A stretch of 64,000 nt of DNA, taken from contig NZ_POJD01000142.1 in the NCBI RefSeq assembly GCF_002960445.1, positions 62,001-126,000 on the forward strand, given 5' to 3'. Below, piece after piece: positions 57,498 through 64,000 of this stretch (its first letter is position 1; the number at the start of each line of letters is the position of its first letter). The notes below the pieces were generated by a model, which searched no databases, had not been told where the DNA came from, and was given only the letters and a program-made list of their open reading frames with translations. Source of the stretch: Streptococcus suis. Its GTDB lineage: Bacteria > Bacillota > Bacilli > Lactobacillales > Streptococcaceae. Made by a program: the position numbers and the translations under genes.

Positions 57498-58100
57498 ATG
57501 AATGACTTTCTGGATGGACTTCTCCATGCACTGAGTTGGGATAGTGAGAAAACAAATGTTATTTTAGAAGGTCATTTAAGCTGGCCCTATGTATTGGGAA
57601 TAGTGATTAATTTTCTTGTCTGCCTTTCGGTGTTTATTCTTGTTGTCCGTTTCTTGGTGAAGAATGTGAAGAAATCTGGAGGTTGGCGTAACTATTGGTC
57701 CAACTATTACCAGAACAGTATTTCAACTTTGGGTCGTTTACGATTCTGTTTATCTGTGCCAGTCGCTCTATTGATTATAGTTTGGGCCACCGTTTATTTC
57801 CTTGGTTATCGTGTGGTGAATGGGCTGACGCGCTACCACTATTTTACTTCTCAAGAGCTAAGCCCGACTTACGCATTGGTGACTATAAAAGATACCAAAA
57901 TCGGAAACTATAGAAGTCACTACTCTAAATTAGTTCTTCAGGTGCATATTGCGGGGTCTAGTCAAACGGTTAATGTCAGCAATAGTTCAAAGACAATTGC
58001 TCGGTACTTTCGGCCGCTAGAAGGGAATATATATCCTGCACTTGTAGAGGTGAATTCAAATAACGAAATTGTTTACATTTCTAATATACTGATTGATTAG
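57498..58100 (+). CDS. Membrane protein of unknown function (first of a related pair)
   Basis: The 200-residue protein has helices YVLGIVINFLVCLSVFILVV and VPVALLIIVWATVYFLGYRV, then an extracellular or soluble domain of about 100 residues (SPTYALVTIKDTKIG, VSNSSKTIARYFRPLEGN). The next gene has the same layout: two helices, a soluble end with a [11 protein letters not shown] counterpart, and a length near 200. The ATG at 57498 lies just after the thiI stop, with GAGGA 11 bases before it. Both genes sit between thiI and a copy of its 3' end, so they look acquired. No family is recognised. Confidence 0.7.
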   Translation: MNDFLDGLLHALSWDSEKTNVILEGHLSWPYVLGIVINFLVCLSVFILVVRFLVKNVKKSGGWRNYWSNYYQNSISTLGRLRFCLSVPVALLIIVWATVYFLGYRVVNGLTRYHYFTSQELSPTYALVTIKDTKIGNYRSHYSKLVLQVHIAGSSQTVNVSNSSKTIARYFRPLEGNIYPALVEVNSNNEIVYISNILID

Positions 58101-58133
58101 TATAGACGAATTTGGAGAGAAGGAGCGAATGAG

Positions 58134-58721
58134 ATGGATATTATTTCAGATACATTCCATGCTATAGGGGATACATTTATATTACGCAGTCCTTTTGTAA
58201 ATATTTCGTATGGGGAGCCGCCAACAGTAGGATTTTTAATTGGAATAATAATCAAGCATGCCTTTGCTCCTGTATTTATTTTATTTTTTCTTCTTCCTAA
58301 ACGGAGAAGTGAATTACCTGCTGCTATTATTAAAAAAGGAAAACAAGTATTTCAAGAGTTACGCTTTGACGTGATGATGTATGTTATTCTGTTCATTTGT
58401 ATCCTATTGGGGTTCGTTGCTGTCTATGACATTAAGAGGACTTTTTCAGCTCATGCTTATTTTGTCCAGCATCCAGTCGTTGAAAGTAAACAAGGTGTCC
58501 TATCTCACTTTTATATCAAAAAAGGTGGCAGTAGAGCAAGTCATGCAGATATTTATTGCTATCTTACGATTGACAATGAACAGATTCCAGTTTATTTTTC
58601 GGATGGAAATAAGCGTATAGCCAACGCTATCCTTAAGGATGGAAAGGATTATTATCAGGTCCGTGTCGGGCTTGATAATAATGGTAAAGCTGTCTCGGTC
58701 AATGAATTTATAAATAATTAA
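58134..58721 (+). CDS. Membrane protein of unknown function (second of a related pair)
   Basis: The 195-residue protein has helices [20 protein letters not shown] and [20 protein letters not shown], followed by a soluble domain ending [20 protein letters not shown]. Layout and short motifs match the preceding gene, so the two are probably ancient paralogues. GAGAGAAGGAG precedes the start. It ends one base before the duplicated thiI fragment. No function can be assigned; immunity, toxin-antitoxin or envelope roles would be guesses. Confidence 0.7.
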   Translation: MDIISDTFHAIGDTFILRSPFVNISYGEPPTVGFLIGIIIKHAFAPVFILFFLLPKRRSELPAAIIKKGKQVFQELRFDVMMYVILFICILLGFVAVYDIKRTFSAHAYFVQHPVVESKQGVLSHFYIKKGGSRASHADIYCYLTIDNEQIPVYFSDGNKRIANAILKDGKDYYQVRVGLDNNGKAVSVNEFINN

Positions 58722-58722
58722 G

Positions 58723-58875
58723 AACCCTAAAATCAAAAATGTCGAGCAATACGAAGCCCGCATGGATGTAGAAGGTTTGGTGGAACGAGCTGTAGCAAGG
58801 ATTATTATCACTGAAATCACACCGAAAGAAAAAGTGCAGGATGAAGTGGGTAGTTTGATTGCTAATTTATTGTAA
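58723..58875 (+). pseudogene. Duplicated 3' end of thiI (51 codons with stop)
   Basis: Every codon matches the end of thiI (57344-57496) in frame, including the stop. By eye there are about 23 differences in 153 bases, nearly all at the edges: a central stretch of roughly 59 bases around GTCGAGCAATACGAAGCCCG is identical. It has no start codon or ribosome-binding site. It is best read as the far junction of an insertion that brought the two membrane genes. Confidence 0.85.
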
Positions 58876-58906
58876 GGAAACAAAAATATTTTTCAGAAAT
58901 ATAATG

Positions 58907-58932
58907 AAAATCTAGCGAAAGCTGGATTTTTT
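58907..58932 (+). terminator. Terminator before brnQ
   Basis: AAATCTAGC and GCTGGATTT (one G-T pair) close a GAAA loop and are followed by TTTTT. This may be the original thiI terminator, now behind the duplicated fragment. Confidence 0.8.
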
Positions 58933-59008
58933 GCAACTTGCTCGGAAAAGCAAGATTTGTGTGGTATAATAGTTTTTAACAAATATTTTTTCTAACAAAG
59001 GAGGAGTT

Positions 59009-60334
59009 ATGAAAAAAGGAGCCTTAACAGGTCTACTCCTGTTTGGTATGTTTTTTGGTGCAGGAAACTTGATTTTCCCGCCTGCACTCGGTGTCTTATC
59101 TGGTGAGAATTTCTGGCCAGCTATTTTAGGATTCGTTGTATCAGGTGTCGGTATTGCAGTCATTGCCTTGATTGTCGGAACATTGAACCCCAAAGGCTAT
59201 GCACATGAGATTTCACGCAAGATTTCGCCTGCCTTTGCAACGGTTTATCTTGTTGCCTTGTATTTGGCCATTGGTCCATTCTTTGCCATTCCGCGTACGG
59301 CTACAACGTCCTTTGAAATTGGTATTGCACCATTGTTGGGTGAAGCAAACCTTGGAATTTGGTTATTTGGTTTTACAGCTCTCTACTTTGTGGCAGCCTA
59401 CCTGATTGCCCTTAATCCTTCTCAGATTTTGAATAGTATTGGACGAATTTTAACTCCAGTATTCGCTATTTTGATTGTTATTTTGGTTGTTCTAGGAGCT
59501 ATCAAGTATGGTTCGACCAGTCCTCTGCCAGCAGCAGAAGCTTACTCAGCTGGACAGGCTTTTGGTACAGGATTTATTGAAGGATATAACACTTTGGATG
59601 CTCTTGCCTCTATCGCCTTTAGTGTGGTAGCTGTTAATACCTTGAAACAACTTGGTTTTTCAAGCAAAAAGGAATATGTTTCTACAATTTGGTCAGTAGG
59701 CCTTATTGTAGCCTTGGCTTTCTCAGCACTCTATGTTGGTTTGGCCTTCCTTGGAAATCACTTCCCAGTGCCAGCAGATGTTTTGGCATCAGATACGAAC
59801 AAGGGTGTCTATGTTTTATCTCAAGCAACCCAAGCCATCTTTGGACCAAGTGCACAGATTTTCTTGGCTGCGATGGTTATCGTAACCTGCTTCACTACAA
59901 CAGCTGGTTTGATTGTGTCTTCTGGTGAATTTTTCGCTGAGCGTTTTCCACGTTTTAGCTACAAAGTATATGCGACTGTCTTTACCTTGATTGGTTTTGG
60001 GATTGCCAATCTTGGTTTGAGTAAGATTATTGCCTTCTCTATTCCAGTTCTTTTGATTCTGTATCCAATTACTATCTGTATTGTTTTAATTACCATTGTC
60101 AACAAATTTGTACCGCTTTCAAAATATGGTATGCAGTTGACAGTTGGCCTAGTAACAGCTTTGTCATTGGTAGAAGTTTTGGCAGGTCAATTTGGTTGGA
60201 AAGCTATTTCAACAATCATTTCAGCTCTGCCATTGGCCGGACAATCATTAGCATGGTTATTGCCTGCTCTTGTCGGAATCGTTCTTTCACTTTTCTTGCC
60301 AAACAAGCAGGAGAGCGAAGTTTTTGAAATGTAA
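59009..60334 (+). CDS. brnQ: Branched-chain amino acid carrier BrnQ
   Basis: The 441-residue protein has about 12 membrane helices and matches the BrnQ/LIVCS family. Seen are GLLLFGMFFGAGNLIFPPAL at the start, GPFFAIPRTATTSFEIGIAP near residue 89, and TLDALASIAFSVVAVNTLKQ near 195. It imports leucine, isoleucine and valine with sodium or protons. GGAGGAG precedes the ATG. An extended -10 (TGGTATAAT, about 58962-58970) suits a short leader. Length is normal. Confidence 0.93.
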   Translation: MKKGALTGLLLFGMFFGAGNLIFPPALGVLSGENFWPAILGFVVSGVGIAVIALIVGTLNPKGYAHEISRKISPAFATVYLVALYLAIGPFFAIPRTATTSFEIGIAPLLGEANLGIWLFGFTALYFVAAYLIALNPSQILNSIGRILTPVFAILIVILVVLGAIKYGSTSPLPAAEAYSAGQAFGTGFIEGYNTLDALASIAFSVVAVNTLKQLGFSSKKEYVSTIWSVGLIVALAFSALYVGLAFLGNHFPVPADVLASDTNKGVYVLSQATQAIFGPSAQIFLAAMVIVTCFTTTAGLIVSSGEFFAERFPRFSYKVYATVFTLIGFGIANLGLSKIIAFSIPVLLILYPITICIVLITIVNKFVPLSKYGMQLTVGLVTALSLVEVLAGQFGWKAISTIISALPLAGQSLAWLLPALVGIVLSLFLPNKQESEVFEM

Positions 60335-60346
60335 AAAAATGATACA

Positions 60347-60380
60347 AAACACTTGCATTTGCAGGTGTTTTTGTTATAAT
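60347..60380 (+). promoter_or_regulatory. Terminator of brnQ overlapping the rplU promoter
   Basis: AACACTTGC and GCAGGTGTT form a stem with a T run (about 60348-60373). The same DNA supplies a promoter for rplU: TTGCAT (60353-60358), a 16-base spacer and TATAAT (60375-60380). Confidence 0.65.
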
Positions 60381-60386
60381 AGGAGT

Positions 60387-60500
60387 GTTGACTATGCACA
60401 CCCTGTGCAACCGCACGACTACCGTTTAAGTGGTTCGTCCCACGGTACTAGGCGAGTCTTCACATTAAATTCGGGCAAGGCCCAAAAATCATAGGAGGTG
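60387..60500 (+). ncRNA. L21 ribosomal protein leader
   Basis: This structured leader lies between the promoter and rplU, with pairings GCACACC/GTGC-type, CCGTTTAAGTGG and CGGGCAAGGCCC, and ends near the strong GGAGG. Its position and look fit the L21 leader of Firmicutes, which lets L21 control its own operon. Confidence 0.7.
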
Positions 60501-60504
60501 CATA

Positions 60505-60819
60505 ATGAGCACATACGCAATCATTAAAACTGGCGGCAAACAAGTTAAAGTTGAAGTCGGTCAAGCTATCTACGTTGAAAAATTGAACGTTGAAGCAGGT
60601 CAAGAAGTTACTTTCGAAGAAGTAGTTCTTGTTGGTGGTGAGAAAACTGTTGTGGGTACTCCACTCGTAGCAGGCGCTACTGTTGTTGGTACTGTTGAAA
60701 AACAAGGTAAACAGAAAAAAGTTGTTACCTTCAAGTACAAACCTAAAAAAGGTAGCCACCGCAAACAAGGTCACCGTCAACCTTACACAAAAGTTGTTAT
60801 CAACGCTATCAACGCTTAA
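60505..60819 (+). CDS. rplU: Ribosomal protein L21
   Basis: The 104-residue large-subunit protein has the typical start [20 protein letters not shown] and the RNA-binding [19 protein letters not shown] near the end. Codon use is strongly biased, as expected. AGGAGG precedes the ATG. rpmA follows after 46 bases, with no Prp protease gene in between. Confidence 0.97.
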   Translation: MSTYAIIKTGGKQVKVEVGQAIYVEKLNVEAGQEVTFEEVVLVGGEKTVVGTPLVAGATVVGTVEKQGKQKKVVTFKYKPKKGSHRKQGHRQPYTKVVINAINA

Positions 60820-60865
60820 TCGCGTAGCTTGAAGCAATCATTACAGAAATTCGGAGGAATAACAT

Positions 60866-61159
60866 ATGTTAAACTTGAATCTTGCTAACTTGCAATTTAT
60901 GGCCCACAAAAAAGGTGGAGGTTCAACGTCAAACGGTCGTGATTCACAAGCGAAACGCCTTGGTGCGAAAGCTGCTGACGGCCAAACTGTATCAGGTGGT
61001 TCAATCCTTTACCGCCAACGTGGTACTAAAATCTACCCAGGAGCTAACGTAGGTCGTGGTGGAGATGACACTCTTTACGCTAAAGTAGAAGGCGTTGTAC
61101 GCTTCGAACGTAAAGGTCGCGATAAGAAACAAGTATCTGTTTACCCAATCGCAAAATAA
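60866..61159 (+). CDS. rpmA: Ribosomal protein L27 with N-terminal extension
   Basis: The 97-residue protein has the conserved body [20 protein letters not shown] and [15 protein letters not shown]. It starts with a Firmicute-type extension, [11 protein letters not shown], which the protease Prp removes before L27 enters the ribosome. The ATG at 60866 has a strong GGAGGAA site, so the extension is made; a second ATG at 60899 lies at the mature end. The prp gene that usually sits between rplU and rpmA is absent here. A terminator follows. Confidence 0.95.
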   Translation: MLNLNLANLQFMAHKKGGGSTSNGRDSQAKRLGAKAADGQTVSGGSILYRQRGTKIYPGANVGRGGDDTLYAKVEGVVRFERKGRDKKQVSVYPIAK

Positions 61160-61180
61160 GTCTGAAAATGGCTTAACAAT

Positions 61181-61216
61181 AGGCTTTCCGAGATTTCGGA
61201 AGGCCTGTTTTTTTTG
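61181..61216 (+). terminator. Terminator after rpmA
   Basis: AGGCTTTCCGA and TCGGAAGGCCT form a long stem, followed by GTTTTTTTT. Confidence 0.88.
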
Positions 61217-61357
61217 TTTTGATACCCAAGAACATTATAGTAGACGTATTGACCAGTAAATTGACATTAGGAACGGTGAGACTAATGGAATTTACTCATC
61301 GTGTTGCATCGAATCTGTGTTATAATAGAAAAATAAGAATTGAGAAAGGGCAAGATA

Positions 61358-62263
61358 ATGAATATTCAACAATTACGGTATGTTGTTGCCATTGCAAACA
61401 GTGGTACATTTCGAGAGGCGGCAGAGAAAATGTATGTGTCCCAGCCTAGTCTGTCCATTTCCATTCGTGACTTGGAAAAAGAGATTGGTTTTCAGATTTT
61501 TAATCGGACCAGTTCGGGAACCTTTCTAACCAAAGAAGGCATGGATTTTTATGAAAAAGCTCAAGCCTTGGTTAAGGGCTTTGACCAGTTTGAAAATCGC
61601 TATTTACAAGCTGAAGAAGGTGAGAAAATCTTTTCTATTTCCAGCCAGCATTATGATTTCTTGCCACCTTTAATTACAACATTCTCTAAGGAGCATCCTC
61701 AGTATAAAAACCTTCGAATTTTTGAATCAACAACAGTTCAAATTTTAGATGAAGTGGCCCAAGGATATAGCGAACTAGGGATTATTTATCTGAATGGTCG
61801 CAATACAAAAGGCATTATGCAGAAATTGGAAAAGCTCAAGTTAGAAGTGGAGGACCTGATAGCCTTTCAGACCCATATCTATGTCCGTAAAGACCATCCT
61901 TTGACAAGCAAGTCTGAGGTTGAGTTGAATGATTTAGTTGGTCTTCCGACGGTTCGATTTACTCAGGAAAAAGAAGCTTATCTTTACTACTCTGAAAATT
62001 TGATTGATACGTCAGACTCGTCTGTTACTTTTGATGTAACTGACCGAGCAACTTTGAATGGCATTTTGGAGCGGACCGATGCCTATGCGACAGGCTCTGG
62101 CTTCCTAGATAGTGAAAGTGTGAACGGGATTACGGTCATTCCAATTAAAGATCAAATTGATAATCGCATGGTCTATGTCAAACGAGCTGATGGAGAATTA
62201 AGCCAATGTGCTTTAGATTTTATTGAAATGATGCATCAATATTTTGATGCGAAGAAAGGTTAG
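61358..62263 (+). CDS. LysR-family transcriptional regulator
   Basis: The 301-residue protein has the DNA-binding start MNIQQLRYVVAIANSGTFRE with recognition helix VSQPSLSISIRDLEKEI, and a full effector domain (FSISSQHYDFLPPLITTFSK onward). It resembles the LysR protein at the left edge in the linker motif SxSSQHY, so both belong to the same CpsY-like group. The effector is unknown. AAAGGG lies about nine bases before the ATG at 61358. The next gene, lspA, starts two bases after its stop codon. Confidence 0.9.
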   Translation: MNIQQLRYVVAIANSGTFREAAEKMYVSQPSLSISIRDLEKEIGFQIFNRTSSGTFLTKEGMDFYEKAQALVKGFDQFENRYLQAEEGEKIFSISSQHYDFLPPLITTFSKEHPQYKNLRIFESTTVQILDEVAQGYSELGIIYLNGRNTKGIMQKLEKLKLEVEDLIAFQTHIYVRKDHPLTSKSEVELNDLVGLPTVRFTQEKEAYLYYSENLIDTSDSSVTFDVTDRATLNGILERTDAYATGSGFLDSESVNGITVIPIKDQIDNRMVYVKRADGELSQCALDFIEMMHQYFDAKKG

Positions 62264-62264
62264 T

Positions 62265-62729
62265 ATGAGAAAGTTTGGATTTCCAATTCTGGCAGTTATT
62301 TTGATAGCTGTTGACCAGCTTGTTAAGGCTTGGACAGTTGCCAATATTGAATTAGATACGGTTGAGCCATTTCTTCCAGGATTTATGAGTTTGGCCTATT
62401 TACGCAATTATGGAGCGGCTTGGTCCATCTTACAAAATCAGCAGTGGTTTTTCACGATTGTAACAATTGTAGCTGTGACCGGTTTGATTTGGTATTATGT
62501 GAAGCAAATCAAGGGTAACCTATGGACCTTGTTTAGCCTGGCTTTGATGATTGCTGGAGCTCTGGGGAATTTTATTGATCGAATTCGTCTTGGTTATGTA
62601 GTGGATATGTTCCACTTGGATTTTATCAGTTTCCCAGTATTTAATGTGGCGGATATGTGTTTGTCTGTCGGTGTTGGTATTTTGTTTATTTGTATCATGA
62701 AAGAAGAGAGTAATGGAAGTAAGAGTTGA
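62265..62729 (+). CDS. lspA: Lipoprotein signal peptidase
   Basis: LspA cuts the signal peptide of lipid-modified prolipoproteins at the membrane. The 154-residue protein has four helices and the catalytic aspartates in ALGNFIDRIRLGYVVDMFHL and FPVFNVADMCLSVGV. Other family features are VDQLVKAW and RNYGAAWSILQ. The ATG at 62265 follows GAAAGG, just after the LysR stop. It overlaps rluD by 17 bases, so the two are translationally coupled. Confidence 0.95.
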   Translation: MRKFGFPILAVILIAVDQLVKAWTVANIELDTVEPFLPGFMSLAYLRNYGAAWSILQNQQWFFTIVTIVAVTGLIWYYVKQIKGNLWTLFSLALMIAGALGNFIDRIRLGYVVDMFHLDFISFPVFNVADMCLSVGVGILFICIMKEESNGSKS

Positions 62730-63609
62730 GATTGGTGGCATTCGTTTGGACAAGGCCTTGGCGGATTTGACAGATTTGTCCCGTTCAGTTGCCAATGAAC
62801 AGATTAAAAATGGTCAGGTTTTGGTTAATGGACAACCCAAAAAAGCCAAATATAGTGTGCAGGCTGGTGACATCCTAACCTATCAGGTGCCAGAAGTAGA
62901 AGAAATTGACTATGTAGCGGAAGACATTCCCTTAGAAATTGTCTATCAGGATGCGGATGTGGCTGTGGTCAATAAACCTCAAGGGATGGTTGTTCACCCA
63001 TCTGCGGGCCACACATCTGGTACACTGGTCAATGCTCTTTTGCATCATGTCAAGGATTTATCAGGCATCAATGGTGTTCTTCGACCTGGAATTGTCCATC
63101 GGATTGACAAGGATACATCTGGCTTGCTCATGATTGCTAAAAACGATGATGCTCATACCAAGCTGGCTGCTGAATTAAAAGACAAAAAGTCGCTTCGTAA
63201 ATATTGGGCAATTGTTCATGGAAACCTGCCAAATGACCGTGGAATGATTGAGGCACCGATTGGGCGTTCTGAGAAAGACCGCAAGAAACAGGCTGTTACA
63301 GCCAAAGGGAAAGAAGCTGTGACACGTTTTCAAGTTTTGGAGCGTTTTGGGGATTATACCTTGTTAGAATTGACCTTGGAAACCGGTCGGACACATCAAA
63401 TACGTGTTCACATGGCTTATATCGGTCATCCAGTAGCAGGGGATGAGGCCTACGGTCCTAGAAAGACCCTAAAGGGACATGGTCAGTTTCTTCATGCCAG
63501 AACGCTTGGATTTACCCATCCGAGAACTGGGGAAGTAGTGGAGTTTACGGCAGAAGCGCCAGCTATTTTCCAAGAAACGCTTGAAAAACTGCGTCAGTCA
63601 AATGGCTGA
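62713..63609 (+). CDS. rluD: Ribosomal large subunit pseudouridine synthase (RluD family)
   Basis: This enzyme makes pseudouridines in 23S rRNA. The 298-residue protein has an N-terminal S4 RNA-binding domain (IRLDKALADLTDLSRS), the catalytic-Asp motif PGIVHRIDKDTSGLLMIAKN near residue 130 and the conserved LETGRTHQIRVHMAYIGHPV. Length is normal. Its start lies inside the end of lspA. Site specificity is inferred from the family; RluC- or YlyB-like activity is possible. Confidence 0.92.
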   Translation: MEVRVEIGGIRLDKALADLTDLSRSVANEQIKNGQVLVNGQPKKAKYSVQAGDILTYQVPEVEEIDYVAEDIPLEIVYQDADVAVVNKPQGMVVHPSAGHTSGTLVNALLHHVKDLSGINGVLRPGIVHRIDKDTSGLLMIAKNDDAHTKLAAELKDKKSLRKYWAIVHGNLPNDRGMIEAPIGRSEKDRKKQAVTAKGKEAVTRFQVLERFGDYTLLELTLETGRTHQIRVHMAYIGHPVAGDEAYGPRKTLKGHGQFLHARTLGFTHPRTGEVVEFTAEAPAIFQETLEKLRQSNG

Positions 63610-63689
63610 TGAAAACCTGTTCATCTTGCCCATTTTCCCAACAAATGCTATACTAGTAGACGATAAAAATGTAAGGAGTATGAAAAAAT

Positions 63690-64000
63690 ATGGAAACTTT
63701 ACCAAATTGTCCAAAATGTCATTCTGAGTATGTCTATGAAGACGGCGCCCTTTTGGTCTGCCCTGAGTGTGCTTATGAGTGGAACCCAGCGGATCTAGCT
63801 GAGGAAGAAAGTGGACCTGTTGCAATTGATGCGAACGGTAATCGTTTGGCGGATGGCGACACGGTAACTCTGATTAAGGACTTGAAAGTCAAGGGTGCGC
63901 CTAAAGACTTGAAACAAGGTACACGCGTGAAAGGTATCCGTATCGTTGAGGGTGACCACAATATTGACTGTAAAATCGATGGTTTTGGTGCCATGAAGTT
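63690..64000 (+). CDS. YjdM/PhnA-like zinc-ribbon protein (cut by window edge)
   Basis: The first 103 codons lie here; the end is beyond the window. The start [20 protein letters not shown] and [13 protein letters not shown] give a zinc ribbon with two CxxC pairs, followed by the PhnA-type domain ([28 protein letters not shown]). The family has been linked to alkylphosphonate genes, but its function is unclear. The ATG at 63690 fits AAGGAG at 11 bases; an out-of-frame ATG at 63680 is closer but leads to a short frame. Confidence 0.85.
   Translation, partial: METLPNCPKCHSEYVYEDGALLVCPECAYEWNPADLAEEESGPVAIDANGNRLADGDTVTLIKDLKVKGAPKDLKQGTRVKGIRIVEGDHNIDCKIDGFGAMK

Noticed and set aside
57146-57555. 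Minus-strand frames of 117 and 130 codons over the end of thiI
   Set aside because: They are shadows of thiI; a matching shadow at 58500-58883 arises only because the thiI end is duplicated.
61219-61449. 76-codon frame upstream of and overlapping the second LysR gene
   Set aside because: It overlaps the LysR start in another frame and its sequence resembles no protein; the LysR gene has the ribosome-binding site.

Overview
The window looks like a chromosomal segment of a streptococcus, most probably Streptococcus suis. This is inferred from gene content and order: a cpsY-type LysR gene, a PyrR-attenuated pyrimidine cluster, a GlnP protein with two fused binding domains, rexBA, parE/parC followed by ilvE, and a LysR-lspA-rluD run. 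Small streptococcal proteins (DUF4044, DUF2969) and low-GC codon use agree. There is no prophage, conjugative element, complete insertion sequence or CRISPR array.

Layout. 1-375: the start of a cpsY-like regulator, on the minus strand and cut by the window edge. 395-6885: pyrimidine synthesis in two PyrR-attenuated units (pyrK-pyrD and pyrF-pyrE), then a glycosyltransferase, ung and pyrC. 7016-10832: a sortase-anchored 5'-nucleotidase, a Maf pyrophosphatase whose tail is encoded by an intergenic repeat, and a cysteine-cluster protein. 11005-15261: an ABC-F ATPase behind an attenuator with a five-codon leader peptide, a lactate permease and an acetyltransferase. 15318-18256: a glutamine-type ABC importer. 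18442-30665: uvrC, a 42-residue membrane protein, obgE, a duplicated hairpin element, rexBA and plsY.

30807-38399: parE and parC are separated by a class III Fic AMP-transferase, a DUF1232 membrane protein and a short RelA/SpoT-type synthetase. ParC has Tyr at position 79, a known fluoroquinolone-resistance residue. A 36-codon gene and ilvE follow. 38565-50977: a polysaccharide locus on both strands with chain-length and tyrosine-kinase genes, five glycosyltransferases, a Wzy-like polymerase, a Wzx-like flippase, an initiating sugar transferase and UDP-glucose dehydrogenase. It lacks the usual cpsA and cpsB genes. 51062-53214: DUF2969, tRNA-Tyr, tRNA-Gln, rpsA and tRNA-Arg, with small repeats. 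53272-60334: a threonine aldolase-like enzyme, a cysteine desulfurase with thiI, two related membrane proteins closed off by a duplicated 3' end of thiI, and brnQ. 60387-64000: the L21 leader, rplU, rpmA, a LysR gene, lspA, rluD and a truncated YjdM-like gene.

The most notable items are the Fic enzyme between the two topoisomerase IV genes, the ABC-F attenuator, the duplicated element whose 11-bp stems differ in sequence yet keep full pairing, three promoters placed so that transcription should start at the start codon, and the thiI 3' duplication enclosing two membrane genes. Start codons were chosen by ribosome-binding-site spacing, so several proteins are shorter than the longest open frame.
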